DNA of 64,000 nucleotides from Flavobacterium rakeshii (lineage in GTDB: Bacteria > Bacteroidota > Bacteroidia > Flavobacteriales > Flavobacteriaceae), in the NCBI RefSeq assembly GCF_009741375.1, contig NZ_WOWP01000034.1:124001-188000 (forward strand), written 5' to 3'. Below are positions 43,889 to 52,445 of this stretch, one piece after another. The notes beneath the pieces are model-generated. The model made no database searches. It saw nothing but the letters and a program-made list of their open reading frames with translations, and was not told where the DNA came from. The position numbers and the translations under genes are program-made. Every line of letters begins with the position of its first letter. Position 1 is the first letter of the stretch.

Positions 43889-45520
43889 TTACTTTTCTAT
43901 TTCTCTCAGGTTTTCCATCTTTTTAAGTTCAAGGAAACCTTTAATATCTTCAAAGTGTTCTTTAACACGTTTGTTACCAAACTCAAATACTTTAGTCACC
44001 AGTCCGTCAAGGAAATCCCTGTCGTGCGATACTAATATCAATGTACCGTCAAAAGCTTTAAGAGCATCCTTTATAATATCCTTAGTACGCATATCAAGGT
44101 GGTTGGTAGGCTCATCGAGAATAAGTACATTAACCGGCTCAAGCAACAGCTTTATCATAGCCAAACGTGTTTTCTCTCCACCCGAAAGTACTTTTACTTT
44201 CTTAGTAGTATCATCCCCGCTAAACATAAATGCACCTAGCAGGTTTTTTATTTGTGTACGAATATCACCTTCGGCAATACGATCAATCGTTTCAAAAACA
44301 GTAAGGTTCTCATCTAAAAGCGATGCCTGGTTTTGTGCAAAGTATCCTATTTGTACGTTGTGTCCTACCTCAAGGCTACCTTCAAACTCAAGTTCTCCCA
44401 TAATAGCTTTAATCATGGTCGATTTACCTTCACCGTTCTTACCTACAAACGCCAGTTTTTGTCCGCGTTCAATAACCATCGAAGCATCTTTAAACACTAC
44501 GTGATCACCGTATGATTTTGAAAGCTCGTTAACCACCACAGGATACTGACCCGAGCGTGGTGATGGCGGAAACTTAAGCCTAAGTGCCGATGTATCTACT
44601 TCATCAACTTCTACAAGCTCCAGTTTTTCCAGCATTTTTACACGCGACTGTACCTGTAGGGTTTTAGAATAAGTACCTTTAAAACGCTCAATGAACTCCA
44701 TGTTTTCGGCAATCATTTTCTGCTGCTCATCATACGCCTTTTGCTGTTGTGCACGGCGGTCTTTTCTAAGCTCAAGGTAATGTGAATATTTCGCTTTATA
44801 ATCGTATATCCTTCCCATAGTAACCTCTATGGTACGGTTAGTAATATTATCAACAAAAGCCCTGTCGTGAGAAATTACGATAACTGCTTTAGCACTGTTT
44901 AAAAGAAAATCCTCCAGCCACTGTATACTCTCAATATCCATGTGGTTAGTAGGCTCATCCAGCAGGATAAGATCAGGTTTTTGAAGTAATATCTTGGCAA
45001 GCTCAATACGCATTCTCCATCCACCACTAAACTCTGATGTAGGTCTTGTAAAATCGGTACGGCTAAAACCCATACCAACAAGCACCTTCTCTACTTCTGC
45101 CTCATAATTCACCTCTTCTATGGAGTAGAATTTCTCACTAAGTTCAGATACCCTTTCGATAATCTTGTAGTACTCATCAGACTCATAATCGGTACGAACA
45201 GTAAGCTCCTCATTTAAGGCATCAATCTCTTCCTTCATCTTAAAGATAGTAGCAAAAGCCTTAGACGTCTCTTCAAAAACCGTAGCATTATCTTCGGTAA
45301 GTAAATGCTGAGGAAGATAAGCTATAACAGTCCCTTTTGGTGCCGATATAGCTCCGGTTGAAGGCTTGTTAACTCCTGCTATTATTTTTAGCAATGTCGA
45401 TTTTCCTGCCCCGTTTTTACCCATAAGGGCAATCTTATCAGTCTCATTTATAGAAAAAGAAACATCACTGAATAATGTGGTACCGCCAAATTGTACCGAA
45501 AGCGCATCTACAGTTATCAT
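43889..45520 (-). CDS. ABC-F family ATPase (YdiF/EttA-like)
   Basis: 543 residues from the ATG at 45520 (MITVDALSVQFGGTTLFSDV); a longer frame upstream is unlikely. Two ABC domains: GKNGAGKST, FSGGWRMRIELAK and LILLDEPTNHMD; then GKNGEGKST, LSGGEKTRLAM and LILDEPTNHLD, joined by a charged helical linker (RAQQQKAYDEQQKMIAEN) that reaches into the ribosome in this family. It lacks the Uup C-terminal coil present in the 14.5 kb paralogue. Likely a translation factor. Confidence 0.93.
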   Translation of the reverse strand: MITVDALSVQFGGTTLFSDVSFSINETDKIALMGKNGAGKSTLLKIIAGVNKPSTGAISAPKGTVIAYLPQHLLTEDNATVFEETSKAFATIFKMKEEIDALNEELTVRTDYESDEYYKIIERVSELSEKFYSIEEVNYEAEVEKVLVGMGFSRTDFTRPTSEFSGGWRMRIELAKILLQKPDLILLDEPTNHMDIESIQWLEDFLLNSAKAVIVISHDRAFVDNITNRTIEVTMGRIYDYKAKYSHYLELRKDRRAQQQKAYDEQQKMIAENMEFIERFKGTYSKTLQVQSRVKMLEKLELVEVDEVDTSALRLKFPPSPRSGQYPVVVNELSKSYGDHVVFKDASMVIERGQKLAFVGKNGEGKSTMIKAIMGELEFEGSLEVGHNVQIGYFAQNQASLLDENLTVFETIDRIAEGDIRTQIKNLLGAFMFSGDDTTKKVKVLSGGEKTRLAMIKLLLEPVNVLILDEPTNHLDMRTKDIIKDALKAFDGTLILVSHDRDFLDGLVTKVFEFGNKRVKEHFEDIKGFLELKKMENLREIEK

Positions 45521-45606
45521 AGAGGTATTTTTTTGAAGCCGCAAAGATAGGATAATTAGGCAATTACACAATCAACACGCATTTTGTTTAGATTAAGAAG
45601 TTTGTA

Positions 45607-45614
45607 TATATTTG
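45607..45614 (+). promoter_or_regulatory. -7 element of the small-membrane-protein array
   Basis: TATATTTG, exact TAnnTTTG, 25 bases before the first ATG of the array. Confidence 0.55.
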
Positions 45615-45639
45615 GGTTTTACTACAAATACACTTTACA

Positions 45640-45843
45640 ATGAATAAAAAACTTATAGCAGGACTTATATTTTTTGTCTTTATGTTCTCAATATCCACAT
45701 TTCTTTTCCCGATTATTGGCATAGGCGATGAAGTGCCATTACAAACCAGAGTTATTGTAGGTATACCGGTATGGATAGCTGCCAGCTTTTTTTGGGTAAA
45801 GTATTCGTTAAAAAAACAAAACACTAAAACTCCAAACCAATAA
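45640..45843 (+). CDS. Two-helix membrane protein 1 of tandem array
   Basis: 67 residues, two membrane helices (about 4-26 and 38-55) and a basic tail (KKQNTKTPNQ). Shares with its neighbours the pattern FP-I after helix 1 and a G-P-W-I motif in helix 2. Closely followed (3 bases) by the next copy. Function unknown. Confidence 0.75.
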   Translation: MNKKLIAGLIFFVFMFSISTFLFPIIGIGDEVPLQTRVIVGIPVWIAASFFWVKYSLKKQNTKTPNQ

Positions 45844-45846
45844 CTT

Positions 45847-46050
45847 ATGAAAAACTGGATAGTACAGGGCTTTACATGGGCATCAATAATGTGTCTTTTA
45901 TTAGATGTAGTCTTCCCGTTAATGAGTGAAGAAACCCTTAAGCCTTTAAGAATTATAATAGGCTTTGTTATATGGTGTATTGTTGGCTTAGGTTTTAGCT
46001 ATTACAACCACAGAAAAAATAAAGGCCCTCAAAAACAGATAGACGGATAA
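45847..46050 (+). CDS. Two-helix membrane protein 2 of tandem array
   Basis: 67 residues, MKNWIVQGFTWASIMCLLLD at the start, helices about 8-26 and 37-53, tail GPQKQIDG shared almost exactly with copy 3. FPL and WCIVGLGFSYY give the family pattern. Function unknown. Confidence 0.78.
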   Translation: MKNWIVQGFTWASIMCLLLDVVFPLMSEETLKPLRIIIGFVIWCIVGLGFSYYNHRKNKGPQKQIDG

Positions 46051-46052
46051 GC

Positions 46053-46250
46053 ATGAAAAGCTGGATGAAATTTGGGATAGGCTGGGGGATATTTATGTTC
46101 TTTTTAATGAACATAGGTTTTCCGCTATATGACGGTGTAGAAATTGACATTAAAAAATGCATTTTCATGTTTCCCTTATGGATAATATTCGGGTTAGTGT
46201 TTGGTTATTTTTCAAGAAAAAAAGGACCTAAAAAACAAATAGATGAATAA
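46053..46250 (+). CDS. Two-helix membrane protein 3 of tandem array
   Basis: 65 residues, MKSWMKFGIGWGIFMFFLMN at the start, FPLYDGVEI after helix 1, WIIFGLVFGYFSRKKGPKKQIDE at the end. The closest relative is copy 2. It starts two bases after copy 2 stops, and overlaps the next gene by 8 bases. Function unknown. Confidence 0.8.
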   Translation: MKSWMKFGIGWGIFMFFLMNIGFPLYDGVEIDIKKCIFMFPLWIIFGLVFGYFSRKKGPKKQIDE

Positions 46251-46470
46251 ATTAAAAAACTGGTTAACAGGAGTATTATGTCTGTTCGTTTGGATGGGGT
46301 TATGGAAATTTATTCTGTTGCCGTTTTTAGTAAAAGTATTTGAGCTTAATGACTCCCTTCCATTATATAATTTAACCGATTTGTTAGGATACCTTATAGG
46401 AGGATTTCTTTTTGCATTTATTTCGATAAGAGCCAAAAAGACTTCAGTAAACAAAAAAACTACCCTGTAA
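46243..46470 (+). CDS. Two-helix membrane protein 4 of tandem array (divergent)
   Basis: 75 residues, the most divergent member: MNKLKNWLTGVLCLFVWMGL at the start, LLPF in place of FP, an extra loop (VFELNDSLPLYNLTD) and GYLIGGFLFAFISIRAKK in helix 2. The 8-base overlap with copy 3 indicates co-expression. Function unknown. Confidence 0.72.
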   Translation: MNKLKNWLTGVLCLFVWMGLWKFILLPFLVKVFELNDSLPLYNLTDLLGYLIGGFLFAFISIRAKKTSVNKKTTL

Positions 46471-46567
46471 ATTTACATTTAACTATTTCTTTTCCAGCCC
46501 ATCATTGCTTAGTTGCAGGAATAATCGTATCTTACTTAGTAAATTAATCCTGCAAAATTAAGAAGTC

Positions 46568-46765
46568 ATGAAAAGATGGTTAAGATCCGGACTTGTTTGG
46601 GGCGGAGTGCTTTATATTATCGCCATGATTATTTTCCCTATAATAGATGGCGAAACACTCTCCTATCACAAAATACTATTTGGTATTCCCTTTTGGATAG
46701 TAGTAGGCCTAATTATAGGCTACCTGTTTGAAAAAAGAAAAAAGCATCAAAAAACAAAACATTAG
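46568..46765 (+). CDS. Two-helix membrane protein 5 of tandem array
   Basis: 65 residues, MKRWLRSGLVWGGVLYIIAM at the start, FPIIDGETLSYHKILFGIPFWIVVGLIIGYL, basic tail. It fits the shared pattern best (GxxWG, FPxxxGE, PxWIxxGLxxGY). It lies 97 bases after copy 4, the only sizeable gap in the array, and its stop overlaps the end of a minus-strand hydrolase gene. Function unknown. Confidence 0.8.
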   Translation: MKRWLRSGLVWGGVLYIIAMIIFPIIDGETLSYHKILFGIPFWIVVGLIIGYLFEKRKKHQKTKH

Positions 46766-47574
46766 TTTGACAATATCTCGGCAAGCTTTGCTGTAAAAAC
46801 TTTGTTATTGCCATTAATCAAATGGTCAGTTCCCTGTAATGTAGTTAGTTCTATTTTATCAGGAAAGGCTTCCTTAAGCTTTTCTGAATTGGAATAAGGT
46901 ATAACCCTGTCCTTAGTACCGTGAAAAGTATATACAGGGCATTTAACATTCTCCAGAAACTTATAGGTTTCAAACTTATACTTCCTTAAAAAATCAGGCA
47001 TAAAAGGCACCCTGCCATCTATTACATTATTAAGGCTGTAATAAGGTGCTTTTAATATAAGTAGCTTTGGGTTGTTAAGTGATGCCAGCATCGCGGCCGA
47101 CCCTGTACCAATACTATAACCCATAATAATCACATTGTCCTCATCATACCTTTTAAGTAGTTCGGCATACGATTTTTTTACATCGCTAAAAAACTGATCT
47201 TCACTTTCAATGTAACCTTCACTTTTACCATACCCTCTGTAGTCCAGTATAAAAATATCGTAGCCCAAATTGGTATAGGTAGATGCAATATCACCCCATG
47301 AGTCAAGCGCACCTCCATTTCCATGCAAATAGAAAATAAGCCCTTTAGAATTTTCGGCTTTAAACAGTAACCCGTTAAGCTTTATATTGTCATTCATTGA
47401 AATATAAAGCTCCTCAAATTTACCATCAAATTTAAATTCATACTCCTGCAACAACCTCTCTGCAGGAAATATAATTTTCTCCTGATTAAAATACAGCAGT
47501 GTTACAGCCAGTAAATAAAGTAGAGTTAAAAAAGAAAATAGTGTAATCATTATCAGTTTAAGACTTTTCAGCAT
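46762..47574 (-). CDS. Membrane-anchored alpha/beta hydrolase
   Basis: 270 residues with an N-terminal membrane helix (about 7-28). Oxyanion YLHGNGGALDSW, nucleophile elbow GYSIGTGSAAML, acid in FHGTKDRVIPY and histidine in GTDHLINGNN. Similar to FrsA/BEM46-like cell-envelope hydrolases. Its start overlaps the end of the upstream GNAT gene by 17 bases, so the two are coupled. Confidence 0.9.
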   Translation of the reverse strand: MLKSLKLIMITLFSFLTLLYLLAVTLLYFNQEKIIFPAERLLQEYEFKFDGKFEELYISMNDNIKLNGLLFKAENSKGLIFYLHGNGGALDSWGDIASTYTNLGYDIFILDYRGYGKSEGYIESEDQFFSDVKKSYAELLKRYDEDNVIIMGYSIGTGSAAMLASLNNPKLLILKAPYYSLNNVIDGRVPFMPDFLRKYKFETYKFLENVKCPVYTFHGTKDRVIPYSNSEKLKEAFPDKIELTTLQGTDHLINGNNKVFTAKLAEILSN

Positions 47575-48097
47575 ATGTATTTGGGTTTAGCATTTCATAC
47601 CATACCTCTTCAACACCATCCAGATCAAAAGTTTCTATATGTTGTAAGCCCGCCTTTTCCAGCACCTTGCGCGAAGCAGTGTGTACAGCATCGGCGTAGG
47701 CATTTATTTTTTCCAGTTTCATAACAGTAAAACCATGCTCCACAAAGGCTTTAGCCGATTCGCTCGCATAACCTTTACCCCAGTGCTTTTTAAGAAAACG
47801 ATAACCTAAATCGCAAAATATGCCACGGTCTTTTAAATTACGTTCTCTTTTAAATCCTGCCCAGCCTACAAACTCATTGGTTTCTTTAAGCACAACAGCC
47901 ATGCGCCCCATACCAAAGGTTTTGTATTGCCATTGCAGGTTCTCTATAACGAATTTTACCTCATCAATATTTTTAACCGGATTGTTCCCTAAATACAAAT
48001 GGACATCAGGATCAGAGTCCATTTCAAACATGGCTTCCGCATCTGTAAGTTCAAGTTCTCTAAATAATAAGCGTTGGGTTTCTTTTACCGGAAGCAT
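47558..48097 (-). CDS. GNAT acetyltransferase (RimJ/RimL-like)
   Basis: 179 residues of the Acetyltransf_3 group: TQRLLFRELELTDAEAMFEMDSDPDVHLYLG, then WAGFKRE and YRFLKKHWGKGYASESAKAFVEHGF with the R/K-GxGYA acetyl-CoA loop. RimJ/RimL relatives acetylate protein N-termini or small amines. Substrate unknown. Part of a minus-strand run that also contains DUF2007. Confidence 0.9.
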   Translation of the reverse strand: MLPVKETQRLLFRELELTDAEAMFEMDSDPDVHLYLGNNPVKNIDEVKFVIENLQWQYKTFGMGRMAVVLKETNEFVGWAGFKRERNLKDRGIFCDLGYRFLKKHWGKGYASESAKAFVEHGFTVMKLEKINAYADAVHTASRKVLEKAGLQHIETFDLDGVEEVWYEMLNPNTYAEKS

Positions 48098-48105
48098 TAA
48101 AAATT

Positions 48106-48318
48106 TTATTTAGTATAGTTTGTTATAAGTGTTTTGGCTTTATCGGCTTCATAAGCCTCTACATACAGTTCTATAGCCTGACCAAAAGTACCGAACCCTG
48201 CAAGGGTAGCCGACTGCACATTGTTTTTAACCACAGGGTTAATACCTGCCTCCTCTAATACTGCTTTTACCGGAGTTACCTCTATCTCACTACCGGAATA
48301 TACTTTTACTAATGCCAT
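48106..48318 (-). CDS. DUF2007 putative signal-transducing protein
   Basis: 70 residues, MALVKVYSGSEIEVTPVKAV, then LEEAGINPVVKNN and AIELYVEAYEADKAKTLI: the small alpha/beta DUF2007 fold, related to PII-like signal proteins. Function not established. It lies 8 bases upstream of the GNAT gene. Confidence 0.88.
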   Translation of the reverse strand: MALVKVYSGSEIEVTPVKAVLEEAGINPVVKNNVQSATLAGFGTFGQAIELYVEAYEADKAKTLITNYTK

Positions 48319-48350
48319 AGCGTTACGTTTTTACTTAAAGATACGGTATT

Positions 48351-48830
48351 TTAAGCAATAAGCTTTTCTTCCTTCATTATTTTAACGGCATCCTCTACAG
48401 CTTCCTGCCCTCCCGAAATAGACCCCGGCAACATAACTATTCTTTTTTTCAGTTTACCTTTCTCATCTTCAAAATCAATCAAAAAACAGGCTCTAGTTAA
48501 AGCTGTTGCTTTTTTAAACGTAACTGCTTTTATTTTATTTCTTGGTATTACAGGAGTAGCCGAATTGTTAATGCTTTTAAGCAACACAAAAAACAATAAT
48601 GCCGCAACAGCCAAATGAAGTATAGCCCTTACCATATCGCCAATAGCGTATAGCGTTACTACTTTATAAATAAGGTAAACTAAAAAAAGGGAATATATAA
48701 TCATACTCCTTTTTATTGTATTACCAACAGCAATTTTTGATATTTCACCTAAAACTCCATCTCTTGTAAGCACTATATTGTCTGGAAGAATATGACAGTA
48801 ACCTGTTTTGGTTTTAAACTTCTTTTCCAT
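48351..48830 (-). CDS. Hypothetical protein with two central membrane helices
   Basis: 159 residues with a bacterial-PH-like opening (YCHILPDNIVLTRDGVLGEI), two membrane helices (about 40-62 and 68-86) and a second hydrophilic half (KIKAVTFKKATALTRACFLIDFEDEKGKLKKRIVMLPGS) that also looks PH-like. No family recognised. It begins 2 bases after the next gene upstream, in the operon headed by the sigma54-type regulator. Confidence 0.7.
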   Translation of the reverse strand: MEKKFKTKTGYCHILPDNIVLTRDGVLGEISKIAVGNTIKRSMIIYSLFLVYLIYKVVTLYAIGDMVRAILHLAVAALLFFVLLKSINNSATPVIPRNKIKAVTFKKATALTRACFLIDFEDEKGKLKKRIVMLPGSISGGQEAVEDAVKIMKEEKLIA

Positions 48831-48832
48831 TT

Positions 48833-49276
48833 TTAAGTTAAATTATTATCTGTAAGGCTCCTTTTAAAATTAAGTACTGCATTATAATCTTCAAGCCCTA
48901 AAACCAGGGTAAGATTATCAAAATCAAACTTCCCTGCTTTATGATAAGCAATAAGCTGTTCTTTTATACTTCGTATTTCATAACGCTCACTCAAAGCAAA
49001 GTAATATGTCTCTTTATTTCCGTTTGCCAACAGCAACTCTACTACATTGTTATCACCCTTCGTAATATTACCTTTATCATTTCTACCATAATAATCATGA
49101 AATACAGGAATACGTATTTGTTGCAAATCGGCAAGAAGAATATCCCTGCCGGCTACTACTATTTTATCATTATGAAAAACGATTTCCCCAAGCAGACTCT
49201 TGTACTCTTTCCGCCTTAAAAAACCGAAAAGGCCCGAAGCCTTTTCTGTATATTCATAAATCTTAAATGTGTTCAT
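48833..49276 (-). CDS. Hypothetical protein (PH-like)
   Basis: 147 residues, no signal or membrane segment. Starts MNTFKIYEYTEKASGLFGFL and has beta-rich GEIVFHNDKIVVAGRDILLADLQQIRI, the shape of a bacterial PH-like domain; the C-terminus is helical. Not assigned to a family. Linked to the genes on both sides by 2-base gaps. Confidence 0.7.
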   Translation of the reverse strand: MNTFKIYEYTEKASGLFGFLRRKEYKSLLGEIVFHNDKIVVAGRDILLADLQQIRIPVFHDYYGRNDKGNITKGDNNVVELLLANGNKETYYFALSERYEIRSIKEQLIAYHKAGKFDFDNLTLVLGLEDYNAVLNFKRSLTDNNLT

Positions 49277-49278
49277 CT

Positions 49279-49923
49279 TTACTGGTTCTCGTCAGCTTCC
49301 TCTTCCTGCTCATCATCAAATTCAAAGAAATAAGGCTCAATCATAATCCTGTCAGCAAGTATCTCTACCCTTTCGGTAATTACATCGGTAAAAAAGATAC
49401 GTTGTACCTTAGCTATACTGTTAGAAATCCTGCTAATTTTCGGCTCCAGCCTGTTTTTAAGCAATATCTCAGTATCATCTACTATAAACATTTTAAGCTG
49501 GTTTACATCAAAGCCGGCACCGCCAAACATATCATTCAGTTTGTTTGGTGTACCAATAAGCACATCAATACCTACAGATATCTGGTTTTTATCCTCGTCT
49601 ATATCACTCTTGTCATACACACCATAAACCCTTAAATTGGTATACTTGCCCAGCACCTCAAACATCTCCTGCATTTCCTGAACCTTTTCCTTATCCTGAA
49701 CCACAATAAGGGCACGCGGAGACTGCTCAAATGCTTTTTGAAGCTTTTGAATTACATTAATAACAATAGTTGTGGTTTTACTTCCGCCATCAGGCATGGC
49801 AAGCACACAGTCAGCACCACTTTTAATAGTACCAAAGCTTTCTTTTTGCAGTTCGGTAGGCTCGGTAAAACCAGCCAGCTCCACTCCCTGCGCGAGTTTG
49901 TCGTATATCTTCTTTAAAAACAT
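49279..49923 (-). CDS. Degenerate DEAD-box-like protein, RecA1 domain only
   Basis: 214 residues from the ATG at 49923. A good Q motif (GFTEPTELQKE) is followed by PDGGSKTTT where AxxGxGKT is expected, VDDTE where DEAD is expected, and FFTD where SAT is expected. The second helicase domain is absent. It therefore resembles the first half of a DEAD-box RNA helicase with ruined ATPase motifs; an RNA-binding or regulatory function is more likely than unwinding. Intact frame, in an operon, so probably not a pseudogene. Confidence 0.82.
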   Translation of the reverse strand: MFLKKIYDKLAQGVELAGFTEPTELQKESFGTIKSGADCVLAMPDGGSKTTTIVINVIQKLQKAFEQSPRALIVVQDKEKVQEMQEMFEVLGKYTNLRVYGVYDKSDIDEDKNQISVGIDVLIGTPNKLNDMFGGAGFDVNQLKMFIVDDTEILLKNRLEPKISRISNSIAKVQRIFFTDVITERVEILADRIMIEPYFFEFDDEQEEEADENQ

Positions 49924-49957
49924 AATATCGTTGACCAACAGTTATGGTCCGTCATTT

Positions 49958-51121
49958 TTATTTACTTGCAAAAAGTTTTACATCATTTTCAGAGATCTCT
50001 CCTCCGCCTAAAATAATAAGGCGTTCTACCACATTACGCAGCTCACGGATGTTACCCGTCCAGTCGTACTCCTGTAACAACTTCACTGCTGAATCTGAGA
50101 ACGATTTTGGAGCCGTACCCTGCTCTGCAGCAATTTTACCGGCAAAATGGTTTATAAGCTCAGGAATATCATCCCTCCTGTCGTTAAGCGCCGGAACCTT
50201 AATTAAAATTACAGCTAAACGGTGGTATAAATCCTCACGGAAACGACCTTCTTCAATCTCCTTTTTAAGATCTTTATTAGTAGCTGCTACTACACGTACA
50301 TTTACTTTAATATCCTTTTCGGCACCTACCCTCTGTATCATATTTTCCTGAAGCGCACGCAGTACTTTTGCCTGCGCAGGAAGGCTCATATCCCCTATCT
50401 CATCCAGGAAGATAGTTCCTTTATCGGCAGCTTCAAACTTACCTGCTCTGTCTTTCACAGCACTGGTAAATGCTCCCTTAACATGACCGAAAAGTTCGCT
50501 TTCAATAAGTTCGCTTGGTATAGCTGCACAGTTTACCTCAATAAACGGAGAAGCACTACGCTCACTCTTTTCATGCAGCCAGTGTGCCACAAGCTCCTTA
50601 CCGGTACCGTTTGGTCCTGTAATGAGTACTCGGGCATCTGTTGGAGCAACCTTCTCTATAATATCCTTAATAAGATTTATAGGCTCGCTGCTCCCTATCA
50701 TTTCATAATTCTTACTTACTTTCTTTTTAAGCCTTTTGTTCTCTACTACCAGCGTTTTTCTGTCGAGCGCATTACGCACGGTATTAAGCAAACGGTTTAA
50801 ATCGGGCGGTTTTGAAATGTAATCAAACGCTCCCAAACGCATGGTTTGAACAGCTGTTTCTAAATCACCGTGACCGGATATCATTACAAACGGAATTTCA
50901 GGCTTAATTTTTTTCACCTCTTCCAATACTTCAACCCCGTCCATTTTAGGCATTTTTATATCACAAAGCACCAGGTCAAAATCGTTTTCTTTAATTTTTT
51001 CTATTCCCTGTTGCCCGTCTTCGGCTTCTTCAATTTTATACGAATCGTTCTCCTCTGCCAGTATTTTTGACAATACCCTACGGATTGCTGCTTCGTCTTC
51101 TATTATAAGTATTTTAGACAT
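49958..51121 (-). CDS. NtrC-family response regulator lacking the Fis HTH
   Basis: 387 residues: receiver domain (1-120, phospho-acceptor Asp54 in LVLCDIKMPKMDG), AAA+ sigma54-interaction domain (about 140-375, GPNGTGKELV, FLDEIGDM, NDRRDDIPEL). The protein stops at ENDVKLFASK, so the usual C-terminal Fis helix-turn-helix (about 60 residues) is missing. The sigma54 loop reads GAFTSA, not GAFTGA. It could act without specific DNA binding or through a partner. It heads a four-gene minus-strand operon. Confidence 0.92.
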   Translation of the reverse strand: MSKILIIEDEAAIRRVLSKILAEENDSYKIEEAEDGQQGIEKIKENDFDLVLCDIKMPKMDGVEVLEEVKKIKPEIPFVMISGHGDLETAVQTMRLGAFDYISKPPDLNRLLNTVRNALDRKTLVVENKRLKKKVSKNYEMIGSSEPINLIKDIIEKVAPTDARVLITGPNGTGKELVAHWLHEKSERSASPFIEVNCAAIPSELIESELFGHVKGAFTSAVKDRAGKFEAADKGTIFLDEIGDMSLPAQAKVLRALQENMIQRVGAEKDIKVNVRVVAATNKDLKKEIEEGRFREDLYHRLAVILIKVPALNDRRDDIPELINHFAGKIAAEQGTAPKSFSDSAVKLLQEYDWTGNIRELRNVVERLIILGGGEISENDVKLFASK

Positions 51122-51148
51122 ACTCTTGTTGATTGTTTGATTTTAAAA

Positions 51149-52444
51149 TTAATATTTAAGCCACTTAAATATTTCTTTATAGCTTGGTTTCTTACCATAC
51201 ATAAGTATACCGATGCGGTATATTTTTGAGGCGAACCATACCACTGCAAAAAAGGTTCCAAAAAGAATAAGCAGTGAAACTATTATTTGCCACATAGGTA
51301 CTCCAAAAGGTATACGCATAAGCATCACAATAGGCGATGTTAACGGTATCATGGAGAATACGGTTGCCACAGTACCATGCGGATCGCTTATAACCGTAAA
51401 TATACCCACATAAACCCCAAGCATTAACGGCATTATTATAGGCAGTAAAAACTGCTGTGAATCGGTTTCACTATCAACCGCTGCTCCAATTGCAGCATAA
51501 AAACTACTGTACAGGAAGTACCCCCCTATAAAATACAGTAAAAATGAAATAAATATGGTAGCCAGAGGGAGTTTTGCAAACTCCGAAAGATAAATTTGTA
51601 TACTACTCATTGCCTCCTGTGTTGCTGCGGCAGCTTCAGGCTGAGATGATGCTGCTCCCATTTGCACTCCAAATACCATGTTAAGCACAAAAAACAGGGT
51701 AAGCCCAAGTATTGCCCATATTAAAAATTGTAATATCCCTGCAAGTGATGTACCTATAATTTTCCCCATCATTAGCTGGAACGGCTTAACCGATGATATT
51801 ATGATTTCTATAATACGATTGGTTTTTTCTTCAATAACACTTCGCATTACCATGTTACCATATATAATTACGAACATCATGATAAGGTAGCCAGATAAAC
51901 CTCCCAAAGCTATTTTAAGTATACTCCCTTCCTTAAATGTCTCCTCACCGCTAAACTTACTCAGGTGGATATTTGACTTGGTTTTAGCCTTGTCTATTTT
52001 ATCTGAATCAAAACCAAGCTGCTCCAAATTGTATTTGGTAAGCTTACTGTTTACCACGCCTTCAATCTCAGAAACATACTCAAGGTTTGGTGTTTCGTTA
52101 GTAATATACTCCACCTTATTGACAAGTTGTGGCAGGCTGTCTACCTGAGGAACATAAATAAGTCCCAAATAACCTTCAGACGCTTTTTCTTTTGCTTTCT
52201 CCAGCGACATACCAGACAGGTCAGTATATACCGTATAATCTGTATTTTCAAAATCCGACTTCAGTAAACCGGCTTTATCATAAACAACAACCTTATTAAC
52301 CTCGTCACCATTTACACTCGCCAGATAACCTACCAGGCACCCCATTACCACAACAAGCAACGGACTTAAAAAAGTCATTACTATAAACGACTTATTACGC
52401 ACCTTGGCATTAAACTCTCTTTTTATAATAAGGGATAGGCTCAT
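51149..52444 (-). CDS. ABC-2 type permease, NatB-like
   Basis: 431 residues with one helix near the N-terminus (about 23-44), a large extracytoplasmic loop (about 45-180), and five more helices (about 185-415). LIIKREFNAKVRNKSFIVMTFLSPLLV and SVIEEKTNRIIEIIISSVKPFQLMMGK match the NatB (Na+ exporter) permease family. Its start is 2 bases from the NatA-like ATPase gene. Confidence 0.92.
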   Translation of the reverse strand: MSLSLIIKREFNAKVRNKSFIVMTFLSPLLVVVMGCLVGYLASVNGDEVNKVVVYDKAGLLKSDFENTDYTVYTDLSGMSLEKAKEKASEGYLGLIYVPQVDSLPQLVNKVEYITNETPNLEYVSEIEGVVNSKLTKYNLEQLGFDSDKIDKAKTKSNIHLSKFSGEETFKEGSILKIALGGLSGYLIMMFVIIYGNMVMRSVIEEKTNRIIEIIISSVKPFQLMMGKIIGTSLAGILQFLIWAILGLTLFFVLNMVFGVQMGAASSQPEAAAATQEAMSSIQIYLSEFAKLPLATIFISFLLYFIGGYFLYSSFYAAIGAAVDSETDSQQFLLPIIMPLMLGVYVGIFTVISDPHGTVATVFSMIPLTSPIVMLMRIPFGVPMWQIIVSLLILFGTFFAVVWFASKIYRIGILMYGKKPSYKEIFKWLKY

Positions 52445-52445
52445 A

